Shown: piece by piece, positions 54,581 to 62,364 of the stretch
How positions within the stretch are numbered: the stretch's first letter is position 1
How the letters are laid out: every line of letters starts with the position of its first letter
Source: Parasediminibacterium sp051861445
GTDB lineage: Bacteria > Bacteroidota > Bacteroidia > Chitinophagales > Chitinophagaceae
Assembly: GCA_051861445.1 (NCBI GenBank)
Contig: JBHYCS010000011.1
Span: 89,047 to 153,046, forward strand
Length of the DNA: 64,000 nt
Direction: 5' to 3'
Translations under genes and position numbers: made by a program
Notes under the pieces: model-generated
Told to the model about the DNA's origin: nothing
The model's database searches: none
What the model saw: the letters and a program-made list of their open reading frames with translations, nothing else

Positions 54581-54994
54581 TTATGCTACGCTTGATTTAT
54601 CTGTATTACACAATTCACATTTTTTACAAGCAATCCAATTTTTTATATGTGCTGTTATTAAGAAAAATCCACCCAATAATTTATAGCCCATTTCTGGGAT
54701 ATCGTTCTTACTAAAAATGGGTGCAATCATGCAACACAATCCAATAAAAAATAAAATCAAGATGAATAAATTTTGATGGTGTTTTTTAAATCCCTGATAC
54801 ATTGCCCATCCACCAATAAACATCGACACAAAAATGGTAGTAGCTTCTACCATCGGATTTTCTAACCATTCTATTCCTAAAAAAGAAATGCTACTAAATA
54901 AAATAGGTAGTGCTACACAGTGAACTGCACAAATTAAAGAAGAGCTTATACTTATGGCATCCCATTTAACTTTGTATGTTTGATTTTGTTGCAT
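54581..54994 (-). CDS. MerC-domain membrane protein
   Basis: A 137-aa membrane protein from the ATG at 54994 (MQQNQTYKVKWD). The earlier in-frame ATG at 55039 lies inside the operator and was rejected. It has four hydrophobic segments with a cysteine-containing first helix (SLICAVHCVALPILFSSISF), characteristic of MerC-type proteins first described for mercury uptake, and a C-terminal Cys cluster (IACKKCELC). Bacteroidota homologues are common near metal-responsive genes. It is the first gene of the leftward operon and is probably a metal transporter or accessory for zinc. Confidence 0.8.
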   Translation of the reverse strand: MQQNQTYKVKWDAISISSSLICAVHCVALPILFSSISFLGIEWLENPMVEATTIFVSMFIGGWAMYQGFKKHHQNLFILILFFIGLCCMIAPIFSKNDIPEMGYKLLGGFFLITAHIKNWIACKKCELCNTDKSSVA

Positions 54995-55009
54995 AAAATA
55001 ATAATTCCA

Positions 55010-55056
55010 CAAAATTACACATTTGCAACAATGTTGCATAATTTATTTTAACTTTG
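55010..55056. promoter_or_regulatory. Fur/Zur-type 7-1-7 box between divergent operons
   Basis: TGCAACA-A-TGTTGCA (55024-55038) is a perfect 7-1-7 inverted repeat, the geometry of Fur-family operators. Leftward, an exact -7 element TAATTTTG (minus, 55017-55010) starts the MerC operon with a leader of about 9 nt. Rightward, TAACTTTG (55049-55056) is an exact -7 element, but it lies so near the ABC gene ATG (55060) that the transcript would be leaderless or nearly so. A TTTG lies 23 bp before it, slightly too far. Confidence 0.7.
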
Positions 55057-55059
55057 GTT

Positions 55060-55689
55060 ATGATTCAAACGAAAAATATTGAATTTAGATACGATAATCG
55101 TGTTGTTTTAAAATATCCAGATATAAGCTGTACAGTTGAGAAACCATTATTAATTACTGGAAAATCTGGCTGCGGAAAATCTACACTTTTACATATTCTT
55201 GCAGGGTTAACACCCAATTTTAAAGGAGAAGTTTGGATACAGCAAACTGGTATTCATTTGTTGCCACCAAAAAAACTTGATGCATTTAGAGGTAAGCATA
55301 TTGGTATTGTATTTCAAAAACCACATTTTATAGCTAGCATCTCAGTTTTAGAAAATATTGAACTAGCTGCTTTTTTTGGAAGCGGAATAAGAAAAACGAA
55401 ACAAGCAATCGAATTAATGCAACAATTAAGTATTGATCATTTAGCAAAAAAACTACCACAAGCAGTAAGTGTTGGCGAATTACAAAGAGTAGCAATTGCT
55501 AGAGCTTTAATGAATTTGCCACAATTAATTATTGCAGACGAACCAACAAGTAGCTTAGACGATGTGCATGCAAATATTGTTGCTAATTTGTTGGCAGAAC
55601 AAGCCAATAAAGCCAATGCAGCATTAATTATTGTTACACATGATGAAAGGCTTAAAACCATATTTAACAATCACATTCAATTGCAATAA
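55060..55689 (+). CDS. ABC transporter ATP-binding protein (LolD/MacB-like), predicted zinc system
   Basis: A 209-aa ABC ATPase from the ATG at 55060 (an in-frame TTG two codons upstream overlaps the -7 element). Walker A ITGKSGCGKSTLLHIL, Q-loop (GIVFQKPHFIASISVLENIE), a signature-like VSVGELQRVAIARALMN (S-V-G-E-L rather than LSGGQ), Walker B QLIIADEPTSSLDD and H-loop IIVTHDERL are present. Its partner is the FtsX-fold permease directly downstream (2-bp gap). MacB/LolD ATPases power extraction or mechanotransmission; the zinc role is inferred from the Zur-type box and neighbours. Confidence 0.9.
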   Translation: MIQTKNIEFRYDNRVVLKYPDISCTVEKPLLITGKSGCGKSTLLHILAGLTPNFKGEVWIQQTGIHLLPPKKLDAFRGKHIGIVFQKPHFIASISVLENIELAAFFGSGIRKTKQAIELMQQLSIDHLAKKLPQAVSVGELQRVAIARALMNLPQLIIADEPTSSLDDVHANIVANLLAEQANKANAALIIVTHDERLKTIFNNHIQLQ

Positions 55690-55691
55690 AA

Positions 55692-56900
55692 ATGATTGTT
55701 ACGCTACTATTTAAAAACTTAAAATTTAAACTAGCAAATACGCTACTCAGTATTGTATTGCTTGCATTTGGTACAGGAATAATTAGTTTATTGCTTTTGG
55801 TAGAAAAACAAATAAATGAAAAGCTGAATAATGATTTAGAAGGAATAGATTTAGTTATAGGTGCAAAAGGTAGTCCTTTACAATTGATATTATCTGCTGT
55901 GTATCAACTAGATGCACCAACAGGAAATATTCCTTTAGCTGAAGCCAATAAAATTGGTAAACATCCGCTTGTATTGTCTACAATTCCATTGGCTTATGGT
56001 GACAGCTATGCAGGCTATAGAATTGTAGGAACCACAGAAAATTATTTAAAAAAATATAACGCTACATTAGCTATTGGCACCTTGTTTACAAACAGTTTTG
56101 AAGTAGTAATTGGCAGTCAATTAGCAAGCAAAGAAAATTTGCAAGTTGGCAGTATATTTACAAGTACACATGGTTTAAGCAAAGAGGGTGGCACAGCACA
56201 TACATTGCAACAATACAAGGTTGCAGGAATTTTAAACCCAACAAATTCTGTAATTGATCAATTAATAATTACCTCTATAGAAAGTGTTTGGGAAATTCAT
56301 GATGAACATGAAACTAAAGAAAATCATCAGCATGAAGAAGATAACCATAAAGAAGAAAAGAGTATTACAGCTTTATTAGTAACCTACAGAAGTAAAATGG
56401 CAATGATGCTTTTGCCGAGACAAATAAATGAAAATACCAAACTGCAAGCTGCATCGCCAATTATTGAAATAAACAGATTAACTAACTTAATAGGATTAGG
56501 CATTAAAACTTTACAAACAATTGCATGGGGAATTATTGCCATTTCTGGGTTAAGCATTTTTATATCGTTGTACAGTAGACTACAGGAAAGGAAATACGAG
56601 CTTGCATTAATGCGTAGTTTGGGAGCTAAAAAATGGACTCTTGCTTTTATAATGTTTGGAGAAAGTATAACACTTTGTATTATAGGATGCTTAGTTGGCT
56701 TTTGTGTAAGTAGATTAGGTTTGTGGTTTTTACACAAATACAGTATGAACAACTATCACATGGCATTTAATCAATTATTTTTAACGAAAGAAGAATACTT
56801 TCTATTTGTAACTACTATTATTGTAGGTTTTGCAGCTGCTATCATTCCTTCTGTACAAACACTAAAAATTAGTATTTCAAAAACTTTGTCACATGTATAA
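55692..56900 (+). CDS. FtsX-fold ABC permease with His-rich periplasmic loop
   Basis: A 402-aa MacB/LolCE-type permease: an N-terminal helix (about 15-37), a large periplasmic domain, and three C-terminal helices (about 268-290, 316-340, 370-390) with the FtsX signature (LQERKYELALMRSLGAKKW). Residues 203-222 of the periplasmic domain form an insertion rich in His, Glu and Asp (H203, H206, H212, H214, H219; DEHETKENHQHEEDNHKEE), the kind of loop seen in zinc-binding proteins. It is sandwiched between the ATPase and the cysteine protein, overlapping the latter by 8 bp. Known zinc-regulated FtsX-type ABC cassettes exist in Vibrio (from memory); this appears to be a Bacteroidota counterpart. Confidence 0.88.
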   Translation: MIVTLLFKNLKFKLANTLLSIVLLAFGTGIISLLLLVEKQINEKLNNDLEGIDLVIGAKGSPLQLILSAVYQLDAPTGNIPLAEANKIGKHPLVLSTIPLAYGDSYAGYRIVGTTENYLKKYNATLAIGTLFTNSFEVVIGSQLASKENLQVGSIFTSTHGLSKEGGTAHTLQQYKVAGILNPTNSVIDQLIITSIESVWEIHDEHETKENHQHEEDNHKEEKSITALLVTYRSKMAMMLLPRQINENTKLQAASPIIEINRLTNLIGLGIKTLQTIAWGIIAISGLSIFISLYSRLQERKYELALMRSLGAKKWTLAFIMFGESITLCIIGCLVGFCVSRLGLWFLHKYSMNNYHMAFNQLFLTKEEYFLFVTTIIVGFAAAIIPSVQTLKISISKTLSHV

Positions 56901-57330
56901 AACATTATGTATTGCATTTGTTATTTTCTGCTATTCTAACGCCTTTAGCCAAACTAGTGTGCAACTTAGTTGGGCAACTTTACAAGACATTGAATTTAAA
57001 TCGAAGTATGTGAAAGAAATTGAAGGCGATATGTTTTTCCCCAGTTTTCCATCAAATATTCTACAACTAAAAGGTAAAAAAGTAACGGTAAAGGGATTTT
57101 GTGTTCCAGTAGAAAAAGATGGCAAAACCCTTGCGTTATCTGCAAACAGTTATGCTAATTGTTACTTTTGTGGAAAATCTGGTCCTGCTAGTGTACTAAC
57201 AGTAAAACTTAAAAATCCGAAACCCTATAAACTAGATGCTTACATTAGTTTTACCGGAATTTTAAAACTAAACGATAACGACATTAGAGAATTCTACTAC
57301 ATATTAGAAGATGCAGTAGAAACAAATTAA
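56893..57330 (+). CDS. Small secreted Cys-containing protein (DUF3299-like)
   Basis: A 145-aa exported protein with signal peptide (MYKTLCIAFVIFCYSNAFSQ). The mature part is an OB-like beta fold with KGKKVTVKGFCVPVEKDGKT and the motif SYANCYFCGKSGPASVLTVK (C90 and C93; also C70), resembling DUF3299 proteins that accompany zinc-regulated ABC cassettes. It starts within the last 8 bp of the permease gene, so expression is coupled. A periplasmic metal-binding or thiol-related helper role is the likely guess. A terminator follows. Confidence 0.8.
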   Translation: MYKTLCIAFVIFCYSNAFSQTSVQLSWATLQDIEFKSKYVKEIEGDMFFPSFPSNILQLKGKKVTVKGFCVPVEKDGKTLALSANSYANCYFCGKSGPASVLTVKLKNPKPYKLDAYISFTGILKLNDNDIREFYYILEDAVETN

Positions 57331-57357
57331 AAGGAAAGCATAGTATGGTATTTTATT

Positions 57358-57396
57358 AAAACACGAGTAATAATATAATTTTTCGTGTTTTTTTTC
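57358..57396 (+). terminator. Rho-independent terminator after the predicted zinc ABC operon
   Basis: The stem AAAACACGA / TCGTGTTTT with a 16-nt loop and further T-run lies 28 bp after the stop. It separates the zinc cluster from the following gene. Confidence 0.7.
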
Positions 57397-57423
57397 GTTA
57401 TAGCAATACCGTTACCTTTTCTT

Positions 57424-58773
57424 ATGCAACAAAATCCTTTACATAAGGGCATTTCTGTAGTACGATCATTAATTGTGGTGTTGCTAACATTGCTACTATT
57501 ACTTGCGGTAACAGCATTATTTAGTCAAGAAAATGCATCTATTCTTATCAAATTAAAATACTACAAAGAGAATGGAATTTATGGGCCAAAAGATAGTCGT
57601 GTTGGTTATTTTATTCAACTAAGAAATACGCTCAATGACAATCAAAAAGGTATTATTGCATTTGATGTAAAAAACGAGTTTGGACAATCTATTCATCATG
57701 AAGATGTTAGCTTATTTATTAAACCAAGAGGCTCATTTGGCAAAGAATTAAATGTGGATGTGGCTAAACTACAAGCTGGTTTTTATACAGCAAGCATTGG
57801 TATTAATACCAATCAGTTTAACGAAACCAAAACCTATGCATTTGGCATTGAACCAGAAAAGATAAAACCACATGCAATTAGTCCTGCAGATTTTTCTTCG
57901 TTTTGGGATCAAGCAAAAAATGAATTAGCCAATATTAATCCACAATATCGAATTACAAGAAGAGGCGATGTTTCTACACTTACACATGATGTGTTTTTAG
58001 TAGAATTTCAATCTTTACAAAATACAACTATTAGAGGTTGGCTATCAGTGCCAAAAGGCAATAGAAAGTATCCTGTGTTGTATAGAATACCAGATTATAT
58101 GGCCAATGCTTATGTAGAAACCATTGATCACACAGCTTGTTTTTCATTAGACATCAGAAATACAGGAAATAGTGCAGACAACGGTAAAATAGGATTTGAT
58201 AACTATTTAATTACAGGGCTCAACAATCAAAACGATTACATTTACAAAGGTGCTGTAATGGACTGCTTAAGAGGTGTAGATTTTATTTATAACAATGCTG
58301 CTTTAAAATTAGATACTTCTAAAATAATTGTACGTGGTGCAGGACAAGGGGCAAGTTTGGCTGCTGCAACAGCTGCTTTGAGTAATAAAGTAAAAGGTAT
58401 AGTGATGGAACGACCGTCGATGATAGATTTACGCACAAGATTTACTTTGGGAGAAATACAAAACGATATTCCATGGCCTATTGTTGCTATTAAAAATTAT
58501 TGTGCAGCAACAAAAATGGGATTGGACAATTTTTTTAAAATATGGGATTATTTTGATGGCTTAAGCTTTGCTCCTTTTGTAAAATGCCCTGTATTGGTGG
58601 CAACAGCATTAAAAGGGAAAATTTGTCCGCCTCAATGTGCTTATCATTTTTACAATCAACTATTGGTTTCTCAAAGAGAAATGTATAGCAGTCCTGATAC
58701 AGATAGCTCAATGAACAAAGGATATGCTATTTTTGAAAACAACTGGATAAGAGAGGTATTACGAATACCATAA
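57424..58773 (+). CDS. CE7 (acetylxylan-esterase-like) protein lacking catalytic residues
   Basis: A 449-aa protein from the ATG at 57424 (an in-frame GTG at 57385 lies within the terminator and was rejected). An N-terminal membrane anchor (residues 12-33) is followed by a beta domain (about 38-145) and an alpha/beta-hydrolase domain of the AXE1/CE7 type (about 150-449), recognised by PADFSSFWDQAKNELA, RIPDYMANAY, YIYKGAVMDCLRGVDFI and ICPPQCAYHFYNQL. The nucleophile elbow, normally RGGSQGG, reads R304-GAGQGA, so Ser is Gly307. The Asp site (normally GLxDxICPP) reads ALKGKICPP with Gly398, and the C-terminal His is absent. It is therefore probably a pseudoenzyme. Its downstream partner is an outer-membrane protein gene. 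Confidence 0.85.
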   Translation: MQQNPLHKGISVVRSLIVVLLTLLLLLAVTALFSQENASILIKLKYYKENGIYGPKDSRVGYFIQLRNTLNDNQKGIIAFDVKNEFGQSIHHEDVSLFIKPRGSFGKELNVDVAKLQAGFYTASIGINTNQFNETKTYAFGIEPEKIKPHAISPADFSSFWDQAKNELANINPQYRITRRGDVSTLTHDVFLVEFQSLQNTTIRGWLSVPKGNRKYPVLYRIPDYMANAYVETIDHTACFSLDIRNTGNSADNGKIGFDNYLITGLNNQNDYIYKGAVMDCLRGVDFIYNNAALKLDTSKIIVRGAGQGASLAAATAALSNKVKGIVMERPSMIDLRTRFTLGEIQNDIPWPIVAIKNYCAATKMGLDNFFKIWDYFDGLSFAPFVKCPVLVATALKGKICPPQCAYHFYNQLLVSQREMYSSPDTDSSMNKGYAIFENNWIREVLRIP

Positions 58774-58816
58774 ACTATAATAATCAAATTTGAATTTAAC
58801 CAAACACCAAAACCGG

Positions 58817-59650
58817 ATGAAAAAAATTGCTATTTTATTAATATTGATAACAGCTTCTGTACCATATGTATTTGCTGGATTTCCGGTAGGAAAAGGTAGA
58901 TTTATGCTTGTGCCTAGCTACAACTTATATACGGCAAAAGGCTATTGGGATCAAAGTAGAATTTACAAACCATTCGATAATAATGGTCGTTTTGTATCGC
59001 ATTATTTTAGCTTATATGGTGGATATGGAATTAGCAGAAATTTGAATTTAATGTTCAATATTCCTGTAACATCACAAACCTTTTCACAAACTGGAAAAGT
59101 GGGAACTAATTTTGGATTGGGTGATTTAACAGTAGGCTTAAGCACTTTTTTAACCGATTTTGATAAAGAAAACCATGTATCATTAACTGGTTCTTTAATT
59201 TTACCCATGTATCAAAATCCTACATCGGCAGATTTACCATTTTTAGGTTTTCAATCTCCTGGATTAGAATTAAAAATGGGTATTGCAGGTAGCACAACCA
59301 AGTATTTTAGAAACCCTTACTACGATATTGAAGGTGGTGTAAGAACCTATTTAAACCAAGGTGGACCAACACAATTATTTATTAATATTACAGGTGGTGT
59401 GCCTGTTGCAGATGATTGGAAAATTAGCGGAACTTTTAGTGGTGTAAGCTCTAGCAGTAGCAATGTTACCAACGTTTCTACAGGACAATTATTTGCAAAT
59501 GGCGACTTTGATTATTTACGATTAACAGGAAATGTTGGTCATATTATTAATGATAAAGTATCGGTTTGGTTTGGCATTTTTACTGACATTAGTGGTAGAA
59601 ATACAGGTAGAGGTAGCGGTTTATCTTTATCGGCCGTTTTAAAATTATAA
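58817..59650 (+). CDS. Outer-membrane beta-barrel protein, hypothetical
   Basis: A 277-aa protein from the ATG at 58817 with a signal peptide (MKKIAILLILITASVPYVFA). The mature part alternates aromatic and polar residues in strand-like segments (GRFMLVPSYNLYTAKGYWDQ, HYFSLYGGYGISRNLNLMFN), like porin-type or 'transporter' outer-membrane proteins of Bacteroidota. The C-terminal ends LSAVLKL without the usual terminal aromatic residue. It follows the inactive CE7-like gene after 43 bp and may be co-transcribed with it. The ligand is unknown. Confidence 0.78.
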   Translation: MKKIAILLILITASVPYVFAGFPVGKGRFMLVPSYNLYTAKGYWDQSRIYKPFDNNGRFVSHYFSLYGGYGISRNLNLMFNIPVTSQTFSQTGKVGTNFGLGDLTVGLSTFLTDFDKENHVSLTGSLILPMYQNPTSADLPFLGFQSPGLELKMGIAGSTTKYFRNPYYDIEGGVRTYLNQGGPTQLFINITGGVPVADDWKISGTFSGVSSSSSNVTNVSTGQLFANGDFDYLRLTGNVGHIINDKVSVWFGIFTDISGRNTGRGSGLSLSAVLKL

Positions 59651-59671
59651 TCTCTTCATGCTAAATATTTA

Positions 59672-59706
59672 AAAAGTTCTAACAGTATTGTTAGAACTTT
59701 TATTAG
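59672..59706 (+). terminator. Rho-independent bidirectional terminator
   Basis: A perfect 13-bp stem AAAAGTTCTAACA / TGTTAGAACTTTT with a GTAT loop lies between the convergent outer-membrane protein and pseudouridine synthase genes; T-runs occur on both strands. Confidence 0.88.
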
Positions 59707-60326
59707 TCTTCAAACCCATATTTTTTCCATAATGCTGGCAACGGAATTTGAAATGCTAGCGTTTCTTTTGTTACAGGATGCTGAAAAGAAATACAATTTG
59801 ATTGCAAAAAAATGCTGGCATCGGTATTCGTTCGTTTATATCCATACTTTACATCACCCACAATAGGGCAACCAATAGCTGCTAACTGAGCCCTTATTTG
59901 ATGAAATCTGCCGGTATGCAATTTTATCTCTAGCAAATGATACTTTAACGAAGATTGTAAAAGCTTGTATTCTAAAACAGCTTTTTTACCATTTTCTATT
60001 GGTTTGTCGTAGGCCTTTGCTTTTTTTAAAGCTGCATTTTTCAACACCCAATGGGTAAGCTTATTTTCAGGTAAAGAAGGAGCCGTAGCAACAATAGCTT
60101 TGTATATTTTAACCACTTTTCTTTCAGCAAATGCTTGTTGTAAAATACTGTTTGTTGCTACATTTTTAGCAAATAAAATCAATCCACTTACTCGCTGATC
60201 TAACCTATGTACAGGTTGCCAACCTTTACTTGTATAATCATTCAAATCATCATTTCCTTGTGCAGCAATTCCTGCAGGTTTATTGAGCACTAATAAATAA
60301 TCATCTTCATACACATGTGGAATCAT
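59703..60326 (-). CDS. RluA-family RNA pseudouridine synthase
   Basis: A 207-aa pseudouridine synthase without an S4 domain. The catalytic motif HRLDQRVSGLILFAKN carries the conserved Asp in the RLD core. VLNKPAGIAAQ, KTGRFHQIR-type segment (LHTGRFHQIRAQLAAIGCPI), and VGDVKYGY are family landmarks. The short N-terminus (MIPHVYEDDYLLVLNKPAG) indicates a single-domain RluA/TruC-like enzyme; the target uridine cannot be told. Confidence 0.9.
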   Translation of the reverse strand: MIPHVYEDDYLLVLNKPAGIAAQGNDDLNDYTSKGWQPVHRLDQRVSGLILFAKNVATNSILQQAFAERKVVKIYKAIVATAPSLPENKLTHWVLKNAALKKAKAYDKPIENGKKAVLEYKLLQSSLKYHLLEIKLHTGRFHQIRAQLAAIGCPIVGDVKYGYKRTNTDASIFLQSNCISFQHPVTKETLAFQIPLPALWKKYGFED

Positions 60327-60398
60327 CTATAATAAAAATTAATAGATACAAGATATTAATAAAAGAGAAATCAAAATAATTGCAAGTGCATATTGCTG

Positions 60399-60875
60399 TT
60401 ATTTTTTTAAAACTAGCTTAGGTGAAGTAATACCAATTTTTACTTTTTCGGCAATTGTTAAAGCTCTTTCAATTCTTTTATCAACAGATTTAGCTTGTGA
60501 AACCAAATACATTAATCCACGTTGATTACCTTCTGTAAGTGAATGAAATAGAGCATTAGCTATTGAATCGGATTCTAAAACTTCTTTCAATTCTACAGGC
60601 ATTTCAAATTGATAAGGAGAATCGTCAATGGCAAAATTTACTGTTACCAAAGAGCCTGTTTTTAGTTTTAGTTGTTTACAAATAGTAGAACCAATATTAA
60701 TGAAATAGCCACCTTCTTTTTTAAGCAAAATGGCACAATGAAAATGTACCTTTTCATTCAGCGTACAAATAACTCGATTATTATTTTGATTGATGAATGC
60801 AGAAATATCGTTTTCATTTAGTAAAATATAATGCATTCCACTATCAAAACGTTGCAGTATAAATGTGTTATTCAT
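60399..60875 (-). CDS. DUF1905/OmdA-like protein
   Basis: A 158-aa cytoplasmic protein. The N-terminal ~95 residues match the DUF1905-type beta-barrel (RVICTLNEKVHFHCAIL, GYFINIGSTICKQLKLKTGS, and MPVELKEVLESD); the C-terminal part resembles the YdeI/OmpD-associated (OmdA) helical segment (FHSLTEGNQRGLMYLVSQAK, SVDKRIERALTIAEKVK). Proteins of this type are common in Bacteroidota and some are linked to bacteriocin or stress protection, but the function is not established. It is separate from its neighbours by 72 and 66 bp. Confidence 0.75.
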   Translation of the reverse strand: MNNTFILQRFDSGMHYILLNENDISAFINQNNNRVICTLNEKVHFHCAILLKKEGGYFINIGSTICKQLKLKTGSLVTVNFAIDDSPYQFEMPVELKEVLESDSIANALFHSLTEGNQRGLMYLVSQAKSVDKRIERALTIAEKVKIGITSPKLVLKK

Positions 60876-60941
60876 CTTTTCAATGATTTACGAAACGTAT
60901 ACTATAATACAACTTTTATTGTAGCTTGTTTTAAAACTGAG

Positions 60942-61547
60942 CTATGTATTACTTTTAATTCTTCCAGCATTCTTCATTGCTGTTTGAATTCTATCAATTT
61001 GATGTAGATGTCTGATGATATGGTTAATTAAAAACTGAAAAGTATCGCCTAAATTCAATTTTAAGAGAGCCGTTAACGAAGTTTCAACTTTAGTTTTATT
61101 TAAACTTACATTTTTTGTTTGTTGCAGTAATTCTAAAAACTGGTTTTGTTGTGCTAAAAAAGTATCTATTACAGATATATCAACGTTTGTATGTAAAGGA
61201 TTTTTGTCTTTAAACGTTTTCATTTTATTTAGCTTTTCCTTTGGCAGCATGGTTTTGGCAAAATAGCCCCCTAAAAAACCACTTTTAAATTCTGTTTCAT
61301 GGCCGTGTTTTGCATATTTTATTTTTTGTGCTATTTGAGGAAAATAAAAATTACTGTATCGATTCAAATGCTCTATACATTCTAAAATACTCCAAGAATT
61401 TTCATCTTCTTTCCAAGATAAAAAAGAAAATTCTTGATACCTCAATGGCTGTACTTTGGCAATAATTTCCTGGGTTTGTTGCGTAAGATTTTGGATTAAA
61501 ATATTTGCTTGCATGGTTAATTCATTTGAATGCAAAGTTGCAACCAT
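60942..61547 (-). CDS. DinB-like (DinB_2) protein
   Basis: A 201-aa four-helix-bundle protein. WSILECIEHLNRYSNFYFPQ carries the first metal-ligand His (H in EHLNRY), and GDTFQFLINHIIRHLHQIDR carries the other His residues, the three-His metal site of the DinB/YfiT fold. The start could also be the internal ATG at 61514. Such proteins often act as metal-dependent thiol or glutathione/bacillithiol transferases, but the substrate here is unknown. It is 25 bp downstream of the Crp-like regulator gene and is probably co-transcribed with it. Confidence 0.8.
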   Translation of the reverse strand: MVATLHSNELTMQANILIQNLTQQTQEIIAKVQPLRYQEFSFLSWKEDENSWSILECIEHLNRYSNFYFPQIAQKIKYAKHGHETEFKSGFLGGYFAKTMLPKEKLNKMKTFKDKNPLHTNVDISVIDTFLAQQNQFLELLQQTKNVSLNKTKVETSLTALLKLNLGDTFQFLINHIIRHLHQIDRIQTAMKNAGRIKSNT

Positions 61548-61572
61548 AATAATGCTGAACTCTTGATAAAAA

Positions 61573-62079
61573 TCAAGAATTTTTTAACCGAGACAAGGTT
61601 TCTGCACTCATTCTTAAATAGTTGGCAATATATTTTTCAGGTATTTCTTGAAACAATTGTGGACTTCTTTTCAGTACTCGTTGGTATCTTTCTTTTGGCG
61701 AACTTATTAATATATCTATCTCTCTTTCTAATTGCTGAAGCACTAAGTTTTCTAAAATTTTAGTCCACATTATTCTATTCACATCTTTACTTAAGAATGC
61801 ATCAAATTGTTGTTTGGTAATAATTTTTACAACCGTTTTTTTTATTGCTTGAATATAAATAGCAGAAGGTTGATTATTTAAGAAACAGTCTATCGATACA
61901 ACTAAATTATCTTGATATCCAAATCGAATAATTTGCTCTTCTTCTCCATCATCTACTAATACAGCTACACTGCCTTTTTCTATATAATAAATATTGGTAT
62001 CTAAACTGCCTTTAACTTTTAAAAAATCGTTGCGTTTTAAGGTTGTTTTTTTTGTAGAAAGTTCAACTATTTCTTTCAT
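61573..62079 (-). CDS. Crp/Fnr-family transcriptional regulator
   Basis: A 168-aa protein with an N-terminal cyclic-nucleotide-binding-like domain (FLKVKGSLDTNIYYIEKGSV, IRFGYQDNLVVSIDCFLNNQ) and a short C-terminal helix-turn-helix of the compact Bacteroidota type (SPKERYQRVLKRSPQLFQEI, PEKYIANYLRMSAETLSRLK). The usual Arg of cAMP-binding pockets (RExAL) is not visible, so cAMP is unlikely to be the ligand. It is followed by the DinB-like gene and probably regulates it; the DNA target is unknown. Confidence 0.85.
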   Translation of the reverse strand: MKEIVELSTKKTTLKRNDFLKVKGSLDTNIYYIEKGSVAVLVDDGEEEQIIRFGYQDNLVVSIDCFLNNQPSAIYIQAIKKTVVKIITKQQFDAFLSKDVNRIMWTKILENLVLQQLEREIDILISSPKERYQRVLKRSPQLFQEIPEKYIANYLRMSAETLSRLKNS

Positions 62080-62136
62080 AATGAGTCAGAAAAATTTGCA
62101 GGGTACAATGGTGGTGGTGGAGATTACCCACAGGAG

Positions 62137-62308
62137 TGGGCACAGAATTCCGTCCGCCCATAACGTCAAGCCCAATTTTTTGTTTTTTGTTGATTGTTAA
62201 TTTTGTTGCTCAATAGCATTCTGTCAAGCTGGAACAAATGCTCAATATTGATTTGTTGCCGATTGCTCTTCCGTCAAGCCACACTTGCACAAAACCGTTT
62301 GTTGGCTG
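62137..62308 (-). repeat. Intergenic repeat, copy 1
   Basis: The 285-bp gap between the Crp-like and T9SS genes contains no ORF of note but holds a repeat: an internal block (62137-62216, including AGAATTCCGTC and TTGCTCAATAG) that recurs at 63761-63842, and an end block (62279-62308, CCACACTTGCACAAAACCG then TTTGTTGGCTG) that recurs in inverted form at 63736-63767. Short TTCCGTCAAGCC-like motifs occur three times inside. Confidence 0.6.
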
Positions 62309-62364
62309 AAGCTTTTTTGGCTACATAAAAGTGTCGATTGTAAAGTTATATTACTAAAAAATAA

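Noticed and set aside
61994..62200. 68-aa plus-strand ORF running from the Crp-like gene into the repeat
   Set aside because: Its first half is antisense to the regulator and the second half is repeat sequence.
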